From positions 526,261,451-526,325,450 of the forward strand of contig OZ010795.1 of NCBI GenBank assembly GCA_963932465.1: a stretch of 64,000 bases of DNA, written 5' to 3'. The position numbers and the translations under genes are program-made. The DNA comes from Maratus speciosus. Lineage: Eukaryota > Arthropoda > Arachnida > Araneae > Salticidae. Below the pieces are notes generated by a model. The model worked only from the letters and a program-made list of their open reading frames with translations. It searched no databases and was not told the DNA's origin. Below are positions 36,016-47,359 of the stretch, one piece after another (position 1 is the first letter of the stretch; every line of letters begins with the position of its first letter).

Positions 36016-36219
36016 TAAATTCAAAGTTAATACATTTACAAATTTTAAATCTTGTCTTCATCATTCTGTATATCGAAATACAATACTTAATCATTTATAT
36101 AGAATAAAATGTTTATGTTCTTCTAATCTAATTAACAATAATATTAAAAAACTAATTTATGAAGCATTAAATCATGGTTTTCCAAAAAAATTCATATATC
36201 CATTAATATACAATTAGAA
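36016..36219 (+). pseudogene. possible reverse-transcriptase fragment
   Basis: An uninterrupted frame without a start reads KFKVNTFTNFKSCLHHSVYR, then a leucine-rich segment ending LCSS, then a charged helix and EALNHGFPKKFIYPLIYN before TAG. The order (S-H at the start, R-x-LCS in the middle, NHGFP-KFI at the end) resembles the thumb end of reverse transcriptases from PLE-type or related elements. The frame is AT-rich, so chance openness cannot be excluded. A poly-A and (AAT)n tract follows at 36234-36280, as at a retroelement 3' end. Confidence 0.4.
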
Positions 36220-36234
36220 TTTACATGATCTTTA

Positions 36235-37690
36235 AAAAAAAAAAAAAAAAAAAATAATAATAATAATAATAATAATAATACATGCGTAAACAAAATTACA
36301 AAAAAATTTATAAACAAAAAAATATTTATATAAAAATTAAAAATTGTAAAATAATAATAAAAAATTACTATAGGATGGTTGGGTGCGTAGATGTTAGAGT
36401 ACGGAGGAGGGTGGAGTTGTCTGGACGCAATGGTTAATTTAAAAAAAAATGATGGGGCTTTTGTATTATAACTACATTTCTATTACGCATTTTATATGGA
36501 TGTTGATTTAATGTTTTATATGTAATTGGTGACATTTCTTTTTTTATTTCAATTCATATTAAATTTAGCTTATTTAATCAAATTCAAAATTAACTTGTTT
36601 TTAAATTTCAGTTTACTCAGGACAATGTCATATTAATTAATAATAGTATACCATCTTTATAGTGATTAATATGCATATAAGTTAATTTGATATAACTAAT
36701 GTTATACTGCATGTATTAAAATTGGGTAATTGGTTTTTATTATTATTCCTCTATACTTTTTAATATTGTTTTATTTTCAACTTTGTATTCCATGATTAAT
36801 TATCGGTTTAATATGTTTGATTTTCACAATTATATTTTTTAGCTTTTTTAATTTCATTAGCTTTTATTATGTTCTTCTTGTGACATTTGAATAATAATAA
36901 TTGTTTTTAAAATAATATAATAGATGGCAGCACTAAAAATTTTTGTCTTTTAATGTGCTTCAATTAAAGTAATAATTTTAATTTTTTACACCAGGTAGTA
37001 TTAAACGCTGCTAATTGGCAATATTGTAAAACTGAAATTAAACAATTAAAATGTGTTTTTTAGGTATTTTAAATTATGTAATTATTTTCTATTTATATTA
37101 TATTAATTGACTTTATCACGGTATTTCAAAATGAATTAACTGAATCCATAGTTTTAATTTCTGTGTTAACTTAACTGTTTTATTCACCTTAATCTGATCA
37201 TGCTTGGATACCATGGGCGGAAGGATATTTTGAAAATCAATTGGGTTTCTTTTAAGTATGTTGTATAATATTTCTATTTTTTATGCTATAAATAAGATAT
37301 TTAAAGGGTTGTATTGTTTTTTCCATTTCATGCTATTTGATAATGTTCTGTTTCATCTTGAAACTGTTCTTTTGATCATATTGGTTGTTTGAGTACCGGA
37401 GAAAAAAAAATTCAGCTTTTAGATTTTTTCTCACAGGAAACAACCGATTTGCTTATATCATTGAATTCTGTACTCTTGAAAACGTAAATCAATATATAAG
37501 TTTTTCAATTTTTTCGGTATCCATATTCTTCTTTTTTTCTTCTATATTAATATTTGTAATTATGTATAAGGCACTTTACATTATACATACAGTTCTATAT
37601 TATAGGTTTGTGGTATCCATATTTATTGTCATTTCACAATATTGCAGTTTTTGATGATGGTCGGTAATGTTTAATTAATGCTTATATATA
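36235..37690. other. AT-rich DNA, nothing recognised
   Basis: A short GC-richer patch at 36373-36430 (gatggttgggtgcgtagatg, acggaggagggtggagttgt) is unexplained. The 89-codon frame at 37385-37654 is low-complexity and lacks a recognisable domain. Confidence 0.5.
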
Positions 37691-37943
37691 TATATACTGG
37701 TTTCGAAAAATTAAGGAAAAATCACAAAAAGAGCGGTAACTCGTTCAAAATTTAACCTATCCGTATGCAATTTGGATATGTTGTTAACTAAAAGATGCTG
37801 ATTAAAATTACAAAATGCAAATTAGTGGCGCTGCAATTGGATTGCGTCATCTGTGCGGAGCATAAAAATGCATGCTACAGAGTACGATTGCTGGCGTCAC
37901 TGTGATTATGAGATAAGAAAACTTAGATAGCCAATTCATTAGT

Positions 37944-39726
37944 ATGACCTCGAGGTATCATTTGTCTGCATAACTGCGATATAGAGCTATTGGAAGGTTG
38001 GATGTAGGCCAAAGTCAAACAGAGGTGGCCAGATGGCTAAATCTGAGATCTTCTGTTGTTCATAGGCTTTGGAAACAATTTCAAACCACTGTTTCGGCCT
38101 CCAGAAGGTTTAGCCATAAACAGGCAAGGGCTACGACAAGCACCGGTGACAGATATTTTCGGTTATGTGTACGAAAGAATAGAATAGCAACCCCCTCTCA
38201 TCTCAGGGCCTACCTTGTTGCAGCCACTGGAAGGTTTGTATCAACGTCTACTGTTTGTAGAAAGCTTCGTGAAGGTGGTCTTTACGCGATGCGACTAGAC
38301 ATTTGTGTGCCGCTCATCTCATGTCACCGGAGGGAACGTTTAAGGGGTCTCAGGACTCTTAAATTTGGAAAAAATGAAAAAAAGGACCATTTTCAACTTT
38401 TAATATCTTAAAATGTATTTGATGTTAAGAAATAATTTTAGATGGGAATGAAAGATACAAGTATGTTCTTTATTTCAAATATTTGAAAAATTGCATTATG
38501 CAGAATTAGCATTTACAGGGGGCTCTAAACTGTCAGACATTTGGCGAGCAGAAAATCGGCATAACAGTTTATGCGCACGATTACAAAATACATTTGCAAC
38601 TAGAAAAAAAAATTTTGGTGCCTTCTTATACCTCAGATTATAATAATTACACTGAATCTAAATAAATTTGTATTTAAAGTATGTTTATATTTTTAATACA
38701 AAGTTGTACTTAGCTAATGCAAAATTTAGAAAATTTTAACAATATAAACCCCTAAAAAAACGTTTTCTTTTTACAATAAAAAGGGAGTTCCAGGTTCAAT
38801 TTATACAGACTAACATGAAACATATTTTTTGAAAATTTCATGAAAAAATATTCAGATGTTTTTGAGATATCGTGCGCGTTATGCCCAAAAGTGTCATTTG
38901 GAGAAAAATAACTTCAAAGTTTTGGAAACACCGCTTCAGCTATTGAGCTAGTATAATTCTAAATGCCACAATTTCTGTTCTAATAGGAATTTCAAGATAA
39001 CAATTATATCAAAATGTTCAGAAAACATAGAAGTTTAACATCTAAAAAAATTAAAATTTCGAAAATTTTAGAGCTTTAAGAGTTCTGAGACCCCTTAAGT
39101 TGGGCACGTCAACATGTCCACTGGACGGCTGATCAATGCAGGCGTGTTCTCTTCACAAATGAGTTCCAGTTAAGCCTCCACAGCTATAGTACGCATTGTT
39201 TGATTTGGAGAGAACAGGGAACACGCTATCATCCATCAAACATTCGTAAAAGAGATTCGTATGAAGGAGGCGCTGTCTGTGTTTGGGATGGTACCTCTTT
39301 GGGTGAACGTAAAAACCTCCATGTCTTTTCACGTGGATTTGTGAATGCTCACGTCTATAGAGATGACATTGTTGATGCTTATGTACACCCTTATGCCGGC
39401 GCAATAGGTAATAATTTAATTTTACAGGACGATAATAAACCGCATAGGGCTCACATCGTAGAAGATTATCTTCAGCACCAAACAATTCAGCGCATGAATG
39501 GCCAGCTCGATCATTGGACTTGAATCCCATCGAGCATCTTTGGGATGCTTTCGGAAGATGTGTCTCTGCTCTCAATCCCCCTCCTCAGACCCTTGCCACG
39601 GTTACTACTGCTTTACAAGAGCAATGGCTCGCACTTCCCAGCGAACTTATCGATCGCATAATTGACAGTATCACACATCACTGTATGTGCTGTGTTGTTT
39701 CTAGGGATGATCATACTCCATATTAA
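37944..39726 (+). pseudogene. Tc1-type transposase, split by a MITE
   Basis: Encodes a Tc1/mariner DDE transposase, which cuts and pastes the element at TA. ATG at 37944 opens MTSRYHLSA but codon 10 is TAA (37971). The helix-turn-helix region follows (GQSQTEVARWLN, SVVHRLWKQF). At LR^ISW equivalents the frame is split by the MITE 38344-39094; reading across the single TTAA gives ...RERLSWARQHVHW in frame. The first catalytic position is FTNEF (Asn where the family has Asp, codon 39158-39160). The second is present in LQDDNKPHRA. A missing base near 39497 shifts the frame before DLNPIEHLWD, which keeps the third catalytic Glu. A Trp to Cys change (DQCRR) is also seen. Stop, substitution, frameshift and insertion make it dead. 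Confidence 0.9.
38344..39094. mobile_element. 751-bp TTAA-flanked MITE inside Tc1 transposase
   Basis: Perfect TTAA flanks (38340-38343 and 39095-39098). The TIR GGGGTCTCAGGACTCTTAAA is mirrored by the complement of TTTAAGAGTTCTGAGACCCC. Removing it with one TTAA restores the transposase reading frame exactly. The right half is shared with 1-318. It is non-coding. TTAA targeting suggests mobilisation by a piggyBac-type transposase. Confidence 0.92.
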
Positions 39727-40037
39727 ACGTACTTCTCCTATACCAAACTCGCACAGTTATTTTGTTTATTTTATAATTGTATTAATTTCTGAAACACCAC
39801 AATCGGCTGGAAATTTCTTTTAATGTCAATTTATACCTTACTATGTGTTGTATATTGTGTCCCAGTTTTATTAAAATCTACTTGTAATATTTTGAGTAAT
39901 CACTACTTTTGTTGTTTTCCTTAATTTTTGGAAACCAGTGTATATATATATACAAACTAGCAAAACGATTTATCTAGCCTGAACCAGCGCACTCCATCGT
40001 AGAACAAGAAAAAAGAATATAACTGTTTTTAAAAAGT

Positions 40038-40125
40038 TAAAATTTCAACAAGAAAATACAGAAATAACCGAGACAGGTCGCAGCCTGTTTTTCTTAGTTT
40101 TTTCTGTATTTTCTTGTTAAACATG
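40038..40125. repeat. small palindrome
   Basis: The block aacaagaaaatacagaaataac...gagacagg (from about 40048) is mirrored by cctgtttttcttagtttttt...ctgtattttcttgtt. It could be a tiny MITE or a hairpin; no target duplication is obvious. Confidence 0.5.
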
Positions 40126-40464
40126 TAAAATTATCCGTTGTTGATTTTGTTTGGCTTTTATAGGCCTTTAAAATTATTTTTATGTGAGTATTAACACTAG
40201 AACGCCCGCTACCATTTTCCCCCTAGAACGCCCGCGGGAGTCGCTTCGACTCCTGTCTGTTTCAAAAGAGAAAAAATAAACGAAGCGCATAGAAATGAAC
40301 AGAAGACTGTGAATATAATATTTATATTTGAATTTAAGATTCATATATATTTTTTACAATTGAAAGAACAATATTTATATACGCATTTTTAAGAAATTGG
40401 AAAAATATTTTCAAAGGAAATACTCACAGAATCGTTTCGAATTTTCAATCTGAAATACAGTTTT

Positions 40465-42960
40465 AGGTAGCTTTCTTTACAAAAAAGCTACCTATTGCAG
40501 CCGTTCGGAGGAAAGCGATTTCAAAAAATTTTGGTATATTTTCATCGATCATGACCCCCAGACCCCGAAACTACCCTCCGTTCAAAATTGATATATATAT
40601 ATATATATATATATATCTGACCTATGTCACACTGTAACTCCCGTAATTATGAACCGATTTCGATGTAATTCGGTGTGTACATAGTACATACCAATGTCTC
40701 GACCGAGTTCGTTGGCCAGCTTCATCCGCCATTTTGTTTCAAAATGGCGGCCATTTAAAATTTTTTTAAAAATTTAAAATTTGAAATGTGGTACCAAAAA
40801 ATTGAAAATGGAAAAATACTTTTTTCTTATGTATTTGACCTTTATACAAAGATTTCGGAGCAGTTTTTGTTTCGTCTATATCTTAAAAAATGGCTGAGTT
40901 ATAGCATTTTGAATTTCTAGCGTGGCTGACATTTTGAAACGTCCTGAATTTTGTCACGCGATAAAAGGCGTATTTATGAACCGATTTGGATGTAATTCGG
41001 TGTGTACATAGTACATACCAATCTCTCGACCGAGTTCGTTGGCCAGCTTCATCCGCCATTTTGTTTCAAAATGGCGGCCATTTAAAAATTTTTAAAAATT
41101 TAAAATTTCAAATGTGGTACCAAAAATTTGAAAATGGAAAAATATTTTTTTCTTATGTATTTGACCTTTATACAAAGATTTCGGAGCAGTTTTTGTTTCG
41201 TCTATATCTTAAAAAATGGCTGAGTTATAGCATTTTGAATTTCTAGCGTGGTTGACATTTTGAAACGTCCTGAACTTTGTCACGCGATAAAAGGCGTATT
41301 TATGAACCGATTTGGATGTAACTTCGTTTATACATAGTACATACCAATGTCTCGACCGGGTTCGTTGCCCAGCTTCATCCGCCATCTTGTTTAAAAATGG
41401 CGGCCATTTAAATTTTTAAGAAAAATTTAAATTTGAAATGTGGTACCAAAAAATTGAAAATTGAAAAAATATTTTCTTCTTATGTGTTTGACCTTGATAA
41501 AAGGATTCGGGAGCAGTTTTTGTTTCGTCTATATCTTAAGAAATGGCTGAGTTATAGCATTTTGAATTTCTAGCGTGGCTGACATTTTGAAACGTCCTGA
41601 TTTTTCTCACGTAATAACAGGCGTATTTATGAACCGACTTAGATGTACCTTGGTGTGTACATAGTACATACAAATATCTCGACCGAGTTCGTTGGCCAGC
41701 TTCATCCACCATCTTGTTTCAAAATGGTGGCCATTTAAAAAAATTAAAAAATAAAAAAAAATTAAATGAGATACCAAAAAATTGGAAAATGAAAAAGATT
41801 TTTTTTTGTATCTGTTTGACCTTAATACAAAGATTCCGGAACAGTTTTTCTTTCGTCTATATCTAAAAAAAATGGCTGAGTAATAGCATTTTGAATTTCT
41901 CTTGTGGCTGACATTTTAAAACGACCTGATTTTTGTCACGCGATAACAGGCGTATTTATGAACCTATTTGGATGTAACTTGGTCGGTACATAGTACATAC
42001 CAATGTCTCGACCGAGTTCGTTGGCCAGCTTCATTCGCCATCTTGTTTCAAAAGGGTTGCCATTTAAAAAAAATTCAATTTAAAATTCAAAATGAGGTAT
42101 TAAAAAATTAAAAATGAAAAAGATTTTTTTATGTGTTTGGCCTTGATACAAAGATTCCGGAGCAGTTTTTGTTTCTGAAAATTTGTTCTTTTGTTTATAT
42201 CTTAAAAAATGGATGATTTATAGCACTTTGAATTTCTAGCATGGCTAACATTTTGAAACGATCTTGTATTTGTCACGCGATAACACACGTATTCGCCTAT
42301 TTCGATGTAAGAAGGCAAGTGGATAGTATACATCAACACCTCGACCAAGTTCGCTGGCCAGATTCATCAGCCATCTTGTTTCAAAATGGCGGCCATTAAA
42401 TTAAGAAATATATATATATTTAAAGTGAGGTGCAAAAAAATTAGAAATTGAAAAAGGTTTCTTTCTTAAGTATTTGACCTTCATATAAGGATTCAGGAGC
42501 ATTTTTTGTTTGTCTTTACCTTAAAAAATGGCTCAGATATAGCAGTTTCAATTTCTATTGTGGGTAACATTTTTGAAAAATCTGATTTTTTGCATGCGAC
42601 AGCACTCCTATATATTAACCGATTCCGATGTGAGTGAGCATGTGCACAGCAATTACTAAGGTCTCGACCAAGTTCACTGGTTAGCCTCATCCACCATGTT
42701 GTCTTAAAATGACAGGCACTTTAAGAAATCGCCGAATTTGGCAGTCAAATATAAGTTACTTTAAAGAAAAGCAGCTTGGATAAAGCTGACTAATTTCGCG
42801 AAATTCTCATTCATTATATTGATAAAAATTAGTATTGAATCTCCTATATTCGGTTTCCACTAAATTGAGCTTCGTGTGTTTGAATGATATGAGTTGGCTT
42901 TTTTAAAATAAGGATTATGAAAGCTACCTCTTCCTCCCGGCACTGGCCGGAAGGACTTTT
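40465..42960. mobile_element. Helentron/HINE-like element with 330-bp minisatellite
   Basis: It starts AGGTAGCTTTC and near its other end has the complement GAAAGCTACCT (42919-42929), followed by a hairpin CCGGC-ACTG-GCCGG and GGACTTTT. The interior has a (TA)n tract (40590-40615) and about seven tandem units of ~325-330 bp. Each unit carries aaccgatttggatgtaattc, tctcgaccgagttcgttggcc and caaaatggcggcc. Short asymmetric terminal repeats, 3' hairpin, central minisatellite and insertion between T residues are the described HINE/Helentron layout. Similar copies lie at 55714-57620 and 60435-60856. It interrupts the end of the piggyBac transposase gene. Confidence 0.7.
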
Positions 42961-44596
42961 TGCAAGTGTAGTCAGTTTTGGCCAAGCATTTTCCACAAAC
43001 CATTTTCTTGCATGTTATGCAATCATTGAAAGTCGTGTTGCCTTTACATCGCATTTTCTTCTCTTTAGGGATTTTGTTTCAGATGATGTATCAGCGAGTC
43101 TTTTTCTTGTTGGTTTATTTTTAGCAGATGTATAATTTTGACGCAATTCATCTGCTAATAACTGAATAAATGCTTGTCTGCTTATTTTTGTTTCTCCGGT
43201 AACTTCTTTATAAATGATCCAGGCATTTATTGCTGCTAAATCTAAGAGATTGTAAAAAGTATGCACAGGCCATCTTCTGGAGGGCGCCTTCACTGAATAT
43301 TTCCTAGCCATTTGATCAATAACGTCAACACCACACTTAGTTTCATTATAAAATCTAACAGTTTCTGGGGTTTTCTTTTCGTTGTTTTCAATATCAATGA
43401 ATGGGTGGAGAGTGCTAAGAATAATAACATTTTTTCTTTCTCTTTCCTTGATACACGGTTAGAGTAGTACCGGTTTCTTCGTGTTTTAGAAATTTTGTTT
43501 CGTATAATTTATCTTTCGAATCTTTCAAAGTTTTTGGAATTTCTCTCCTAGTTTTTCTCATAGTGCCTACTAAACTAGTACCTTTCTTTTTCAGTTGTTC
43601 AGCCAAACGCAGTGACGTGAAATAATTATCAACCGTGACGTTAATGCCTTTGTTTAGAAATGGCTGCATCAATCGCATAACTACATATTCTGATAAAGTT
43701 TGATCTGAAGGCCGTTCTTCACATTTGCCTAAATAAGGGAACGCATTCAGTAAGTACTTTGTTCGAAGGTCTACTGCAAGCCAAAACTTTTGTCCGTATT
43801 TATCCGGTTTTGAAGGTATGAATTGCGTGAAAGGACAACGCGTTTTGCTTGGAAATAACTGTTCATCTATTGTTATATTTTCACCAGGCTTGAAATAGGC
43901 AATACAGTTTTCAGTGAATCTATTCCATATATCAGGTATCATTCCAAATTTATCTGTTTTTAAGCGTATAGATCTAGTAGATTTCAAACCGAATCTCAAA
44001 AAGCGTAAAATTTCACAAAACCTATTTCTTCCCATAGTTTCAGTGCAAAAATTCAAACCCCATGAGTTTGACCACAAAGAATGAATATCAATTCCATTTG
44101 CACCACATGCACCTCGGGCATACAAAATTCCAATAAAGGCATACAGCTCGTCTAACGTAACTGTCCAGTTATCTGTTTCAAGAACACGTCTTGCCTCTGT
44201 TTCTGTGCATCTTTGTATTTGTTCCAGCATTTTTTTATCTACAAATAACAGCCATGCAGTCAAAACGCTTTCAGATTTCACGAATTTCTTAGCATAAATA
44301 GTTGGTCCAGTAGTCTGAAACATGATATTTTGCTTCGGATATCTTCCAGAAATTTTCTTATTTGAACAAATTTTCCATTGTGTGCCATCTGGAGCGACAT
44401 GAATTCCATCTCTTTCAGATGCAATAATTAGCGCATCTTCATTTGTATCGGAATCTAATGAAGAATTATTTCCAATACTAATTTCTTGAATTTCGTTTTC
44501 ATTTTCTGATAACTCACTACCTTCAGATTCATTATCTGAAAGCTCTCGTAATAGAGCAGTTATTTCGTACGGTGTTAGAAATGTTTTCCGTGACAT
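42961..44596 (-). pseudogene. piggyBac-type transposase (PGBD-like)
   Basis: A DDE/D transposase that excises and inserts at TTAA. The first 387 codons are open from ATG at 44596 with an acidic Ser/Glu-rich N-terminus. Catalytic Asp are in ITIDEQL (residue 244) and TVDNYF (residue 323). An extra A in the A-run at 43430-43435 shifts the frame. The continuation STLHPFID...CGVDVIDQMARKYS holds the third catalytic Asp. A second shift in the short A-run at 43054-43057 leads to the Cys-rich C-terminal domain (MRCKGNTT, CITCKKMVCGKC, YTCK). The HINE-like insertion cuts the last codons; the other side of it (40440-40464) can supply the final Cys and a stop. Two single-base shifts and the insertion make it non-functional, though all three Asp survive, which points to recent decay. 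Confidence 0.9.
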
Positions 44597-45094
44597 TATG
44601 TTTTATTTCTAATAAAAAGGAAAAACGGAGTTGCTTAGCTATGATGAAACACAAGACTGATAAAAAATGAAACAAAAATTCAATTCGAATGATACAAAGA
44701 ATTTCGCAAGCAGTACGCAATCATTTCAGCTGGTGCATGGAACTAACCATTTTTCTCAACAAAAGGGGTGTAGAGAAAAGAAGAGCAAAAACATTTACTT
44801 TCCTGATAACAGATAAAAATATTATGAATCCCAAGGTCATGTTTCGCAAAAATAATGAAAGCATTTTACAAATCTTACTTTGGAGTCGATTCGACTCCTT
44901 TGGGCGTTCTAGGGGTAATACCTCATTATCAATTTATTAAATGTGCAAATAATTTATAAATTTCAGAATAAATAGAGATTATAAAAATAATAAAAGTCAA
45001 GGAAGCGGGGGAAAAAAATCAAAATTTCTCAGAGATATGGGTGTTTTAGGAGCATTTGGAGTCGAAACGACTCCATCGGGCGTTCTAGTGTTAA

Positions 45095-46140
45095 ACTGAG
45101 AAACAAAATTTTGGTAAAAATTACGTCATATTTAAAACAATACATTTAAAATGTCTAATTTAATACTAATTTATTATAGCGTCTTTATAAAATTGTTTAC
45201 TTAGCCATTTTATACAAGCTAATTTTAAATTGTTGGGTTGATTTTATTTAATCACTCACTAAAATAGACATTAACAGTCACGACTGCAATTAATTCGGCA
45301 TTAAAATCCCTCAGACAAAGGGAAATGAATGGAAACCAGATTACAGAAGATCACCACTAGTCGTTTAATTACAATTTAATCTTCCGTAATCTTTCAAAGC
45401 AATTCGAATTAGCGTGTTTTTAAAAGTCTGCGGTGTCTGGGTGGAAGTTGGCGAGCGTAGTCCTTAGTGGGGCCGAAAACCATAGTTATCTAGGACTACA
45501 TTATATACTACCGATATTTACATTTATTAAAATTATTTATAAATGCATTTAATATAAAATCTTTAACCATAATTAAAATTAATAATTATTAAACAATTAT
45601 TTCTAATGCCAATAATATGTTTTTATTAGGCACAATTCATATAGACACCTTTCAAACTATGTTCTAATATTGATTAAAATCACGATTTAATCACTGATTT
45701 GAAATATCTGATTAAAATAGTTGACAAGTTAGTTAATAGCCAACAGTAATTTAAACAATTAATTATCCAGGCATTTGACCTCAACGGAAAATAACCAGCT
45801 TCTTACCCTAAGGGAAAACAACAGGCATCTTAATCCAAAAAGTTTCGTCGACTCACTCAAAAGTATAGGGTAAGACGCCGGTTCCCCCACTGACGTGAAG
45901 AAGTGGGAACCTGTCACCATTTATTCTTTGTGGTTTTGGAGGGTGCCAGTACTCTCTAAATACATATGATTCATTTCTCTTATGTTTAAACTAGGATTTA
46001 TACAGGAAAATAAAGAAGTCGTGTAAAATATTTTGGATCCTTACCAGAAGTGTTAAGACGAAATAGCAATAAAGAAACACCACTTATTTTTTTTTTTAAA
46101 GAACTCCAACGTAAATCAGTACGACTGTGGTATCAGTAGG
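45095..46140. other. AT-rich DNA with two GC-richer repeat fragments
   Basis: At 45428-45480 a segment with gttggcgagcgtag resembles the 3' end of the Helitron-like element at 30285-30310. At about 45765-45928 on the minus strand there is a 53-codon frame (MVTGSHFFTSVGEPASYPIL...) of higher GC; it looks like part of a dispersed repeat rather than a gene. No other signal is seen. Confidence 0.4.
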
Positions 46141-46144
46141 GAAC

Positions 46145-46515
46145 CCTCTTCTTTATAACTGAGCGGCGTTTCCCTACAGCGCCTGAGCATATGAAAACTA
46201 CGTGATACGTCATCTTGTACAACATGGCATCTCACCTCAAGTTACCATAAATGTAGCGCTACTATATTAGAAACGTTCGAATTCTCTGTCATGTTCAGTA
46301 ATGGTAATTCAAACCAATTTGCGGCCTTTTTATAATGTAATTCAGTTTTATGAAAGTTAATATCGGCAACCCAAATTGAAATAGGGTAGAACACTTTGTA
46401 TTTTTTATTAAAACGTGGTTTGCGACCGCCTGTTCTTTGGAAAATTTTCACCATCTTGATGCCAACTTTCACCCCTCTGAACTTATTGGTCGCATTCGGC
46501 AACACCGTGTATAAT
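46145..46515. repeat. possible half of a mariner-type element
   Basis: The right edge reads, on the minus strand, TACACGGTGTTGCCGAATGC, which looks like a TA-flanked mariner end. The segment is GC-richer than its flanks and contains a two-way open stretch (87 codons minus, 61 plus) without a recognisable domain. No opposite end was found. Confidence 0.35.
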
Positions 46516-46819
46516 TTAATTTTTACTGAATTAATATCTCAGAACTTCTTTTATTATACAAGATATTCTAATTCGAAGTAATTTGTAAACTTGAAGTACA
46601 TACGCCATTCCAAAATCTTTTTTCTGTATTGAAACTGTCGCAAATAATTTTTATTATGTCATAAAAATACATATAAAGATATGTATAAGTCTAATAACAC
46701 ATTATCAAACTGACATTGATGTTATTGTATATTGCCTTTTTATTTTAATAATTAAAAAAATGTTATATTCCAGAAGGAAAAGTATTCCGTGCTTTGGTTA
46801 TTTAAAAAAATAAACATAC

Positions 46820-47225
46820 AGCCATATATTTTATATGATAATATCATCTGTCGACGCAATTGCACAAAGAAACAATATCTAAAAAAATAAAACTATCAAA
46901 CTCGATAAAATACAGTAACTTTATTTAAACTTTATTTCAATTATAAAATATTCTATCTAATTTAAAGAAACAAAATTTCAAAACTGAATCAAGTTCTTCG
47001 TTTTCCGAAGATATCGGTTATGCAATTTACGGACGGCTTGAGTAAATAAATACTTTAGACTTCAAAGAATTCCTTATATATTGATCATGTATTCATTAGT
47101 TGTAAACCGAAGGAATAAAAGATAAACATTTCCATCATAAGTCGTATGAAAGAGAATTTATAAACATTTTTAAAAGTATGTTATTTCAAAATATAATTAG
47201 TAAGAAGAATTAAAAAATAATTTAT
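46820..47225. repeat. dispersed repeat family X, copy 1
   Basis: Landmarks are a gaagatat(c)tgttatgcaatttacgg block, then gagtaaataaatacttcaga, a gtattcatta block, gataaacatttc and gtatgaaagagaattta. The same order recurs near 50145, 50445, 54960, 61015 and 62800. No coding sequence or ends are known; it could be an old non-autonomous element or a dispersed satellite. Confidence 0.6.
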
Positions 47226-47359
47226 AGTTTCATCAATATTTAAACAATATTATGATATTTCTTCTCTTCTTTCAATATATGTTTTAATTGTAGATTTTGA
47301 AATAACTTTTCTTATGTTATACACATTTAGACAGATGATCGTCTTACATAGAGTTTGCA

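Larger units (their letters stand above)
37697..39940 (+). mobile_element. Tc1-type DNA transposon, inactivated
   Basis: Terminal inverted repeats run ACTGGTTTCGAAAAATTAAG from 37696, with the complement of CACTGGTTTCCAAAAATTAA at 39920-39940. The surrounding TA repeats fit a TA target. Subtracting the nested 751-bp MITE plus its TTAA leaves about 1.5 kb, the usual size of a Tc1 element. It contains one broken transposase gene on the plus strand. Confidence 0.85.
40195..45090 (-). mobile_element. piggyBac-type transposon, inactivated
   Basis: Flanked by TTAA (40191-40194 and 45091-45094). The ends are inverted: CACTAGAACGCCCG at left and CGGGCGTTCTAGTG at right. A second copy of the motif (CTAGAACGCCCG plus GGAGTCG..CGACTCC) lies just inside each end (40226-40254, and 44882-44915 on the right), so the end is doubled. 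It holds one transposase gene on the minus strand. Without the nested 2.5-kb element it would be about 2.4 kb, normal for the family. Confidence 0.93.

Noticed and set aside
39153..39575. 140-codon minus-strand frame
   Set aside because: It lies antisense to the Tc1 transposase and matches no known protein; a shadow.
41000..42700. Regular ~330-bp repeats considered as a CRISPR-like array
   Set aside because: The units are contiguous and diverged, with no short direct repeats and unique spacers, and the DNA is eukaryotic; it is a minisatellite inside a HINE-like element.
42917..43135. 72-codon plus-strand frame
   Set aside because: Antisense to the piggyBac transposase C-terminal region and partly in the inserted element.
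45765..45928. 53-codon GC-richer minus-strand frame considered as a small gene
   Set aside because: No start context, splice signals or known domain; its look suggests a dispersed repeat. Kept only as a remark in the region entry.
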